From: Pseudochelatococcus contaminans
Lineage (GTDB): Bacteria; Pseudomonadota; Alphaproteobacteria; Rhizobiales; Beijerinckiaceae
DNA: 64,000 bases
Assembly (NCBI RefSeq): GCF_014195635.1
Contig: NZ_JACICC010000001.1
Coordinates: 124,001-188,000, forward strand
Direction: 5' to 3'
This document shows, in pieces, positions 48,382 to 55,275 of the stretch. The stretch's first letter is position 1. Every line of letters begins with the position of its first letter. A model generated the notes under the pieces. The model saw only the letters and a list, made by a program, of their open reading frames with translations. It was not told where the DNA came from and ran no database searches. Made by a program: the position numbers and the translations under genes.

Positions 48382-49062
48382 TTAATTTGGCCGATCTGCC
48401 GGGCCACGTTCGCTGCCTTCCAGATACGTGCAGATATCTGAAAAAACCGCCCGGAACATATCGGGCGTCAGCACGCGTGTACTCGTGTTGTAGCGCGAGC
48501 AGTGATAGCTGTCGTATAATCGGATATTGCTGATATCGTGATGGCCGCCGTGGCGGAAAGTGACGCGTGAGGGCGTGAGGCCGAGCGCGCGAACCGTGGT
48601 GTCGTGTGCGATTCGGCCAAGCGCCAGAATGGCCCGAAGATTTGGCATTTCAGCCATTGCGCCAGTCAGAAAGGGCCGGCAGGCGACAATTTCCGCGCCC
48701 GTGGGTTTGTTTTCCGGCGGCACGCAACGCACGCCGTTGGTAATGCGGCTGCCGACAAGCTCCAACCCGTCGTCAGGTGAAGCCGCATATACGCCGCGTG
48801 CAAGGCCGAACGTCAACAGCGTTTCATACAGCAGGTCGCCGGCATAATCGCCGGTAAACGGGCGGCCGGTGCGGTTGGCACCGCGCAATCCCGGCGCAAG
48901 GCCGACGATGAGCAGCCGCGCGTTCAACGGGCCGAACGAAGGCACCGGCGCGTTGAACCACCCCGGTTCCCGCGCCTGCCACTCGTGGCGAAATTCCGCC
49001 AGTCGCGGGCAGAATTGACAATTCGCGTCAGGCCCCGTCGCAGGAGCCTCACGCAATGTCAT
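48382..49062 (-). CDS. Uracil-DNA glycosylase (family 4/5 type)
   Basis: A 226-residue Fe-S uracil-DNA glycosylase. CQFCPRL gives two of the cluster Cys, and GVRCVPPENKP a third. The active-site motif is LIVGLAPGLRGANRTGRPF. The last motif appears as HHDISNIRLYDSYHCSRYN. The pattern is nearer to the UDGb (family 5) group than to family 4. It removes uracil and related bases from DNA. The ATG at 49062 overlaps the NYN gene by 14 bp. Confidence 0.87.
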   Translation of the reverse strand: MTLREAPATGPDANCQFCPRLAEFRHEWQAREPGWFNAPVPSFGPLNARLLIVGLAPGLRGANRTGRPFTGDYAGDLLYETLLTFGLARGVYAASPDDGLELVGSRITNGVRCVPPENKPTGAEIVACRPFLTGAMAEMPNLRAILALGRIAHDTTVRALGLTPSRVTFRHGGHHDISNIRLYDSYHCSRYNTSTRVLTPDMFRAVFSDICTYLEGSERGPADRPN

Positions 49063-49693
49063 CGTCTTCGTTTGCCTGGTTGCGGATGCCGTAGCGGCGC
49101 TCCACCAGAGAACGGGCCTTGGCGTCATCCTGACGCCCATCGGTTTCTGGCTGCTGCCGGGGGGCGCGATCGCCATGCTCACGGCCAATCAACGGAATGA
49201 GCTGCGAGATGTCGATGAACTCGTCCGCCTGCCGGCGCAATTCATCGGCGATCATCGGCGGCTGGGTCTGGATCGTCGAAACCACGATAACCCGAACACC
49301 GCGCCGCTGCATGGCCTCTGCGAGCGAACGAAAATCGCCGTCACCCGAAAACAGGATCATTTCATCGATGAAGGGGGCGATTTCGAGCGCATCGATAGCC
49401 AGCTCGATATCCATATTACCCTTGATCTTGCGGCGTCCGGCGGAGTCGACGAACTCCTTCGTCGGCTTGGTGACGACGCGGTAGCCGTTGTAATCCAGCC
49501 AGTCCACCAGCGGGCGGATGGATGAATACTCCTGATCCTCGATCATGGCGGTGTAGTAGAACGCGCGCACCAAGCGCCCGTTGTGGTTGTATGACCTCAG
49601 CAACCGCTTGAAATCGACGTCGAAGCCCAGACTCTTCGTGGTGGCATAAAGGTTGGCCCCGTCAATAAACAAGGCGCGGCGCGTCACAGACAT
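49049..49693 (-). CDS. NYN-domain (LabA/DUF88) protein
   Basis: A 214-residue NYN protein. The PIN-like acidic residues lie in ALFIDGANLYATTKSLGF, GNMDIELAIDALEIA and ILFSGDGDFRSLAEAMQRRG. NYN proteins are putative metal-dependent RNases. The exact target is unknown. The tail after residue 175 is polar and disordered-looking. It sits directly upstream of the UDG gene in the usual alphaproteobacterial neighbourhood with rsh and rpoZ. Confidence 0.9.
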   Translation of the reverse strand: MSVTRRALFIDGANLYATTKSLGFDVDFKRLLRSYNHNGRLVRAFYYTAMIEDQEYSSIRPLVDWLDYNGYRVVTKPTKEFVDSAGRRKIKGNMDIELAIDALEIAPFIDEMILFSGDGDFRSLAEAMQRRGVRVIVVSTIQTQPPMIADELRRQADEFIDISQLIPLIGREHGDRAPRQQPETDGRQDDAKARSLVERRYGIRNQANEDDDIA

Positions 49694-50266
49694 TACATAG
49701 GGTCTTTCACATTAAATGAATGAATGGAAACCGGCCTGGGGCCGTGAGGCTGCCTTGTGACGAACCGGGATGGTGAATAAGCCGGGGTGCGTGGCAGGCG
49801 CCCGCTGACAAAATTGGAAAATAACCTTTATCATTACAAACAGATTCGAATCACTTCAGCCTCTCACCAAATATGTAGCCCGGAAAATATCGGCGCAAAA
49901 AACCGATATGCCAGTATCATAAACTATGGAACTGCCGCGAAAGATACGCTTGAACGCTTAATCCGAAGCTTTCTTCGTTGGATAAACAATCAAGGTGTTT
50001 CTGTTCAACAGCCGGTCCGTCACCAGTTATGCAGGCTGCAAGACGTGATGTTGCCTGATACCACGGTGTCAGGTCATATTCACCGCACGCTCTGTTGCCT
50101 TACATATTACATCAGGATCATCTGATTTCAATCTGTATAACCTGCGATTTTATGAATATCGGAACATCTGTATATCCATAGGATTCAGGGTGCTTAAATA
50201 TCTGTATCCATGGAAGTGATTATTGATCGATAGTGCGCGTAGCCTTGCAACGCCTTGTTCCGTTCA
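49694..50266. other. AT-richer gene-free gap between NYN and rsh
   Basis: A 573-bp stretch visibly lower in GC than the flanks. A 112-codon plus-strand frame (49787-50125) has no family likeness and a composition unlike the neighbours, so I do not call it. A hairpin, CCTGATACC (50054-50062) with GGTGTCAGG (50065-50073), has one G-T pair and a 2-nt loop, so it could only form with the inner pairs open. It may be a decayed insert. Confidence 0.5.
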
Positions 50267-52471
50267 TCAATCCGTCAGGCGCTCAACCTTGCTGACCGCG
50301 CGTGTCGTGCGCAATTCAGCCACGAGGCTGGTGAGGTGTTTGAGATCCCACACCGACAGACGGATGGTGATGTTGGAGAAGTCCGGTGTCGGCCGTTTGA
50401 TCGATATGTCCTCGATATTCGCGTCATGATCGGCGATGATCTGGGTGATCTTGGCCAAAGAACCGGGCTCATTGATGACGCTGAGCACAATCAATGCCGG
50501 AAAACGCTGATTGTTACCCTCATCCACATCCCAACGCACGTCGAGCCAGCGCTCCGGCTCCTGCTCGAACCGCGCCAGCGCCTTCGACTGAATGGGGTAG
50601 ATGGTGATGCCCTCTCCCGGCGTCAGGATGCCGACGATGCGGTCTCCCGGCACCGCGCCGCCCTCGGGTGCGAAGGTGATGGGCAGCTCGCTGTTGAAAC
50701 CGCGCACGGGAATGGCCCGCCCGTCCGGCTTGCTGCTGCCGTCCGGCACCTTGAACTTCAGGCTTTCGCTGCCCTTGAGGCCAAACCAGCCATGGCCCGA
50801 GAGGCCATCCACCGTGGGACGGCGCTCGTCCTTGTAATCGGGGTAGACGGCCTTGACGACATCGCCGGAAAAGATTTCTCCACGACCCACGGCGGCGAGC
50901 GTGTCGTCGATGCCCGTGCGGGCAAGCCTTGGTAGCGAGGCTTTCAGCTTCTCGTCGGAATAGGCGCGTCCGGCGCGCTCGAAGGCGCGTTCGAGAATCT
51001 GTCGGCCCAGCCCGGCGTATTGGCGGCGCACAGCGTCACGCGTGGCGCGGCGAATGGCCGCCCGGGCCTTGCCGGTGACGACGAGCGATTCCCATGCCGG
51101 GGGCGGAACCTGCCCGTCGGCGCGGGTGATTTCCACTTCGTCGCCATTTTCAAGCTCTGACAGCAGGGACGCGATCTGGCCGTTGATCTTGGCGCCGACC
51201 GCGGTGTTGCCGATGTTGGTGTGCACGGCATAGGCAAAATCGATGGGGGTCGCGCGCCGTGGCAGGGCAATGAGCCGCCCCTTCGGCGTGAAGCAGAACA
51301 CCTGGTCGTGAAACAGCTCCAGCTTGGTGTGTTCCAGAAACTCTTCCGGGCTGTCGCCTTCCGCCAATAGATCGACTGTGCGCCGCAGCCATTGGTAAGC
51401 GCGGCTTTCGTTGAGCAGCTTGGACGGCTGGTCCGTGCGGCCGTCCTTGTAGAGCGTGTGGGCGGCAATACCGTATTCGGCCACGCTATCCATGTCTTCG
51501 GTGCGGATCTGCAACTCGACGCGCTGATGGCCAGGGCCGATGACCGTGGTGTGGATGGAGCGGTAATCGTTCTGCTTGGGCGTGGACACATAGTCCTTGT
51601 AACGCCCGGGCACCATGGGCCACGCGGTGTGAACCACGCCGAGCGCGCGATAACAATCGTCGATGGTGTCCACGATGATGCGGAAGGCGAAAATATCCGA
51701 AAGCTGCTCGAAGCCGAGAGACTTGCGCTCCATCTTCTTCCAGATGGAATAGGGGCGCTTGCGCCGGCCCTTTACGCGCGCGGCGATGCCTTGCTCGGCA
51801 AGGCGCTGGGTGAGGTCGCGCTCGATGGTTTCGACCAGTTGACCGTTGCGGGCGCTGACATTCTCCAGCCGTTTGGCGATGGTTTCGAAGGCTTCCGGCT
51901 TGAGGTTGCGGAACGCCAGATCTTCCAGCTCGTCGCGAAGCTCCTGAATACCCATGCGGCCGGCGAGCGGGGCGTAGATTTCCAGCGTTTCCTCGGCGAT
52001 GCGGGCGCGCTTGTCCTCCCGCATGAAGCCCAGCGTGCGCATGTTGTGCAGCCGGTCGGCCAGTTTCACCAGCAGAACCCGCACATCGGCGGCGATGGCC
52101 AGCAGCAGCTTGCGAAAGTTCTCGCCCTGCGTCGCCTTGCGCGAAACGAAGTCCAGCTTCTTGATCTTGGTCAGCCCATCCACCAGCGCGCCGATTTCCG
52201 GCCCGAAAAGCTGGTCGATTTCCTCGCGCGTCGCGCTGGTGTCCTCAATGGTGTCGTGCAGAACCGCTGCGACGATGGTCGCGTCGTCCAGCCTCAGGTC
52301 GGTGAGAATTGCCGCCACTTCCAGCGGATGCGAAAAAAACAGGTCGCCGGAAGCGCGGGTCTGCGTGCCGTGGGCGCGCATGGCATAGACATAGGCCCGG
52401 TTCAACAGCGTTTCGTCCGCCTCCGGGTGATAGCGTTTGACGCGCTCGACAAGCTCATACTGGCGCATCAT
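50267..52471 (-). CDS. rsh: Bifunctional (p)ppGpp synthetase/hydrolase (Rsh)
   Basis: A 734-residue stringent-response enzyme. The HD hydrolase domain has FFSHPLEVAAIL and AAVLHDTIEDT. The synthetase domain shows GRRKRPYSIWKKM and PKQNDYRSIHTTVIGP. A TGS domain follows (VFCFTPKGRLIALPRRATPIDFAYAVH), and a C-terminal ACT domain starts near LIVLSVINEPGSLAKITQII. It makes and degrades (p)ppGpp. The start MMRQYELVERVKRY is the family-typical one. The frame continues 42 codons upstream to a GTG without a ribosome site. Confidence 0.94.
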   Translation of the reverse strand: MMRQYELVERVKRYHPEADETLLNRAYVYAMRAHGTQTRASGDLFFSHPLEVAAILTDLRLDDATIVAAVLHDTIEDTSATREEIDQLFGPEIGALVDGLTKIKKLDFVSRKATQGENFRKLLLAIAADVRVLLVKLADRLHNMRTLGFMREDKRARIAEETLEIYAPLAGRMGIQELRDELEDLAFRNLKPEAFETIAKRLENVSARNGQLVETIERDLTQRLAEQGIAARVKGRRKRPYSIWKKMERKSLGFEQLSDIFAFRIIVDTIDDCYRALGVVHTAWPMVPGRYKDYVSTPKQNDYRSIHTTVIGPGHQRVELQIRTEDMDSVAEYGIAAHTLYKDGRTDQPSKLLNESRAYQWLRRTVDLLAEGDSPEEFLEHTKLELFHDQVFCFTPKGRLIALPRRATPIDFAYAVHTNIGNTAVGAKINGQIASLLSELENGDEVEITRADGQVPPPAWESLVVTGKARAAIRRATRDAVRRQYAGLGRQILERAFERAGRAYSDEKLKASLPRLARTGIDDTLAAVGRGEIFSGDVVKAVYPDYKDERRPTVDGLSGHGWFGLKGSESLKFKVPDGSSKPDGRAIPVRGFNSELPITFAPEGGAVPGDRIVGILTPGEGITIYPIQSKALARFEQEPERWLDVRWDVDEGNNQRFPALIVLSVINEPGSLAKITQIIADHDANIEDISIKRPTPDFSNITIRLSVWDLKHLTSLVAELRTTRAVSKVERLTD

Positions 52472-52927
52472 GGGCGGCGCCTGCCTGCCCGCGGTGCGGG
52501 GTGAGGTGGTCTCGGCCTGTGTCGTCCTGTCATGGGCCTGAGCGGATTCAGTCTCCACTGTTATTTGGTCGCCGTTCGTCACCTGTATGTCCACCACATT
52601 AAAACGCCACCCGCGACCGTGGCGGAAACCTTCCGTCAGGCGCAGGTTGAAATCTTACAAAGGTCACGCAGAAAAAACAAAGCGCTTTGAACGCTTCCAG
52701 TTCCATGGCCCGATTGACACGTCTCCTGCCATGCCGGTTTGAAGGCCGGGAAGGGCGTCAGAGGCTATTGATGGCTGGATTTCATGGCTAAAATCAGGAG
52801 GCGCCAAAACCGGCGAGCGCCAAACCGGCAAGTCCTGAAACCAGAAAGGCCCGGATTGCTCCGGGCCTGATCGTGGATATATCGCCGGGACGGGGGGCGC
52901 CGCAGGGGGCGTGTCCGTCTGCCGATG
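52472..52927. other. Gap between rsh and rpoZ
   Basis: A 456-bp non-coding stretch that should hold the rsh promoter and leader, and the rpoZ terminator near its rpoZ end. Its first 126 bp are an open extension of the rsh frame. Nothing else is recognisable. Confidence 0.45.
52840..52867 (-). terminator. Rho-independent terminator of rpoZ
   Basis: GGCCCGG (52848-52854) and CCGGGCC (52861-52867) form a 7-bp stem with a 6-nt loop. On the minus strand it is followed by TTTCTGGTTT. It lies 60 bp after the rpoZ stop. Confidence 0.8.
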
Positions 52928-53311
52928 TCAGTCGTCTTCGTCGGAGGCTGCCGGGGGCACGAGCCCTTCGAGGCCACGCAGCAGATCGTCCTCGCTCATG
53001 CGGTCGAACTGGATCTCGCTGTCGTCCACGGAGCCGACCGAGGTGCCGATCAACGGCACGGCGTCTTCCTCCGGCTCATCCACTTCCACATACTTCTGGA
53101 GCGAATGGATCAGCTCTTCCTTCAGATCCTCAGGCGCGAACTTCTCTTCCGCGATCTCGCGCAGGGCCACAACCGGGTTTTTATCCCGGTCACGATCGAC
53201 CATCAGTTGCGAGCCGGCGGAAATCATGCGGGCGCGATGGCTCGCCAGAAGAACGAGCTCGAAACGGTTATCGACCTTGTCGATACAATCTTCGACGGTG
53301 ACGCGAGCCAT
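52928..53311 (-). CDS. rpoZ: RNA polymerase omega subunit
   Basis: A 127-residue subunit that helps beta' folding and mediates (p)ppGpp effects in many bacteria. [20 protein letters not shown] and [16 protein letters not shown] are diagnostic. The acidic C-terminal tail is typical of alphaproteobacteria. It precedes rsh on the same strand, the conserved order. AAGGAG lies before the ATG at 53311. Its own terminator separates it from rsh. Confidence 0.97.
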   Translation of the reverse strand: MARVTVEDCIDKVDNRFELVLLASHRARMISAGSQLMVDRDRDKNPVVALREIAEEKFAPEDLKEELIHSLQKYVEVDEPEEDAVPLIGTSVGSVDDSEIQFDRMSEDDLLRGLEGLVPPAASDEDD

Positions 53312-53422
53312 GGGGGCTCCTTCTCCATGCGCGCGAGACGCAAACGCGCTAAAAACAGTTGAAGCGTTCCCGCTACACGATTCCGCGCAGGAGCGCAACA
53401 TTTTCCGCAACAGTCAAGGCCG

Positions 53423-54184
53423 TCAGAGCGTGCCGGCCACCTTGTCCCCGTGATAGAACGGCACGGGTGCTTCCTGTATGAAACCGGCGGCAAGCCTCGC
53501 CGAAAGCTCTGCGGCGACGATGCGTGTGATGAGCGGGGTGTTGATGTCGGCCGCCTTGTCGACGGCGACCCACGCAAGCTCCACCAGTTCCCCGTCCCGC
53601 TCCACCGCGCCCGGCACTGTGTGCACGATGGCCGAGGCATCGACGACGAAAAAGCGGGCATCGAACCGCCGCGGATAGTGCGGCGGGGTGATGGCGCGGG
53701 CGATGAAGTGCAGCATGTCCAGCTCCGGAAACACGCCGTGCTCCGCGAAGGCTTCCCAGCCCGGCGGGGTTTCCTCCGGCGCGCCGTAGTCCGTGGAGCC
53801 GACGAGATGGCCGGTTTCCTCGAACGTCTCGCGGATGGCGGCCAGCGCCAGCGCCCGCGCGCCGAAGGGAGAGGGGTCTGCGACATGCTGCATCAGCTTG
53901 TGCTCGGCAGCCGGATGAAGCATGCCGGCCACCACCATTTCGCTGTCGCAGGCTTCCACGCGCCCGCCCGGAAAGACATACGCGCCGGGCATGAAGACAT
54001 GCCCTTCGTGCCGCTTGCCCATCAGCATGTAGATGCCTTTCGGCGTCTGATCGAGAATGATGAGCGAGGCGGCGTCGCGCGGTTCTATCGCGGCTGCGGC
54101 GGTTTCCGTCGCTTCGGCATCGGTAGCATCGGCCTGAACGTCACCAATGCGAATGTCACCGTTGCAAATGTCACCACTGGTCAT
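53423..54184 (-). CDS. Nudix hydrolase
   Basis: A 253-residue Nudix protein of the subgroup with a long insert before the helix. FMPGAYVFPGGRVEACD is followed some 40 residues later by the core IRETFEETGHLVG. The canonical Glu 8 residues before R-E is not found (an Arg stands there). Substrates of this group are nucleoside diphosphate derivatives or CoA esters. The N-terminal 35 residues are an Asp/Ala-rich tail encoded partly by a 15-bp tandem repeat. A run of nine G (minus strand) lies 10 bp before the ATG, in the place of a ribosome site. Confidence 0.87.
   Translation of the reverse strand: MTSGDICNGDIRIGDVQADATDAEATETAAAAIEPRDAASLIILDQTPKGIYMLMGKRHEGHVFMPGAYVFPGGRVEACDSEMVVAGMLHPAAEHKLMQHVADPSPFGARALALAAIRETFEETGHLVGSTDYGAPEETPPGWEAFAEHGVFPELDMLHFIARAITPPHYPRRFDARFFVVDASAIVHTVPGAVERDGELVELAWVAVDKAADINTPLITRIVAAELSARLAAGFIQEAPVPFYHGDKVAGTL
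54136..54180. repeat. Three tandem 15-bp repeats at the start of the Nudix gene
   Basis: GAACGTCACCAATGC, GAATGTCACCGTTGC and AAATGTCACCACTGG follow each other without gaps. They encode the repeated G-D-I/V units at the N-terminus of the Nudix protein. Confidence 0.7.
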
Positions 54185-54194
54185 GGCGTGTGGT

Positions 54195-54203
54195 CCCCCC
54201 CCC
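54195..54203. repeat. C9/G9 homopolymer upstream of the Nudix start codon
   Basis: Nine consecutive C on the plus strand, i.e. nine G in the mRNA, 10 nt before the ATG at 54184. Such tracts slip easily and could change spacing of the ribosome site. Confidence 0.8.
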
Positions 54204-54295
54204 TCTTGTTCTTATCAAGCCTTCGGGTTTTTTAACGAAAGCCTGTCACCGCACACGCAAAGGCGGCGGTTTACGGAATGCGGATGCATGGTTCG

Positions 54296-54535
54296 TCATT
54301 CATCCAGCTCAATGGTCGGCCCGTTCCGTGACAATACACGGGTCTGCACGCGCCGTATGATCCGCCGTGTCGGCCTGCGGATGAACGGAGTCGTCAGCGC
54401 AACAACAGTTTCCTTAATGAAATAAACGATCCCGAGCAAAACAATGCATGTCAATAACGCCACAAACGCCTGCACCCATGGTGTGAGTTGAGCATAAAGC
54501 GTCAGCAGATTAGTGCCAAGCTGGTCTTCGGTCAT
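54296..54535 (-). CDS. Small single-pass membrane protein, unknown function
   Basis: A 79-residue protein. One membrane helix (FVALLTCIVLLGIVYFI) lies at about residues 22-40. It is followed by a very basic segment (RRPTRRIIRRVQTR) that should face the cytoplasm by the positive-inside rule. I recognise no family. The ATG at 54535 has AAGGGGAG at good spacing, a strong sign of translation. A 220-nt leader full of hairpins lies upstream, which suggests post-transcriptional control. Confidence 0.65.
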   Translation of the reverse strand: MTEDQLGTNLLTLYAQLTPWVQAFVALLTCIVLLGIVYFIKETVVALTTPFIRRPTRRIIRRVQTRVLSRNGPTIELDE

Positions 54536-54539
54536 GATA

Positions 54540-54762
54540 ACTCCCCTTCGGAATGAAGAAGCCACCAGCAAAGCCAAGGGCCAGGCTGGTGGCCGGGAGA
54601 GTTAGAAAACCGCGTGTGTACGGCCGCGCTGGCCTTTAGGCGCGAGCCCTGAACATAGCCAGCGCCTCCCCGGCCATAGAGCTGGGGAGGCACCATTACG
54701 GTTGGTACCCAACCGACGCACGAGAGGTTTCTAAGCCTCAGAGACACGAGGTCGCATCTCCA
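54540..54762 (-). ncRNA. Structured leader or small RNA upstream of the membrane-protein gene
   Basis: Hairpins in order from the gene: CCACCAGC/GCTGGTGG (54562-54569, 54585-54592); GCGCTGGC/GCCAGCGC (54626-54633, 54658-54665); GCCTCCCC/GGGGAGGC (54664-54671, 54684-54691); CGGTTGG/CCAACCG (54699-54705, 54709-54715); GAGG/CCTC (54724-54727, 54736-54739). A further pair, AGGCGC/GCGCCT (54638-54643, 54662-54667), competes with two of these. This looks like a riboswitch-like leader or an sRNA. I cannot match it to a known family. Confidence 0.6.
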
Positions 54763-54768
54763 CCTTCA

Positions 54769-54796
54769 GACATAAGACGTTTGTGGGAGGAGTCAA
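54769..54796 (-). promoter_or_regulatory. Candidate sigma-70 promoter of the structured leader
   Basis: On the minus strand, TTGACT (54796-54791) and TATGTC (54774-54769) are 16 bp apart. Transcription would begin near 54762, at the edge of the hairpin region. Confidence 0.45.
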
Positions 54797-54985
54797 ACGG
54801 GCAGAGAAAACAGCCTGTTGGAAAAGCCGCCGCACATGCCTCGGAGGCACAAGCTCGCGCCGTCATCACACACGATATGCCTTTGCCGGCAAAGGCGAGC
54901 GGAGATGCCGAAAAGGCTGCGGCGAGCGGGCAAAGTGGTGTCCCTTCACCCGGCGTTATATGATGGGCAGCAAAGGAGCCCCGCG

Positions 54986-55225
54986 ATGCCTGCGCCATTT
55001 GACGTAAGAGATCCTCGACCAAATGCGGAATACTCTCCCTGCTTGCGGCCCGATCCGTCACAGGTGGCTAATGCGCTGGTTTTGGATAGCGCCGAAGATT
55101 GCCTGCAACAGACCCGGCTCGTGAGCACAGCTGATGCAGCCGATTCCGAGCTTGGTTCTTTTCTTGACGCTGCTTTTGTCGATCTCGTCAATGACGCTGA
55201 GACGGCTGGGGGAGACACGACATGA
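54986..55225 (+). CDS. Small acidic protein, unknown function
   Basis: A possible 79-residue protein. AAGGAG lies 7 bp before the ATG. It is acidic and Ala/Asp-rich (LVLDSAEDCL, STADAADSELGSFLDAAFVDL), without signal or membrane segment, and may be disordered. Its stop overlaps another ATG (ATGA at 55222) that opens a 16-codon frame ending at 55272, next to the RNase R stop. I recognise no family. The ribosome site and coupling are the only support. Confidence 0.5.
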   Translation: MPAPFDVRDPRPNAEYSPCLRPDPSQVANALVLDSAEDCLQQTRLVSTADAADSELGSFLDAAFVDLVNDAETAGGDTT

Positions 55226-55275
55226 TAAGCAATGAAGCCTTGCTATCGGCCGTGTTTCCCCGCCTTGCCTGATTG

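Noticed and set aside
49787-50125. 112-codon plus-strand frame
   Set aside because: No ribosome site, no family likeness and unusual composition; better explained as non-coding.
54213-54231. AAGCC-TTCG-GGTTT hairpin with T run, plus strand
   Set aside because: It looks like a small terminator but no plus-strand gene ends there and the stem has a G-T pair.
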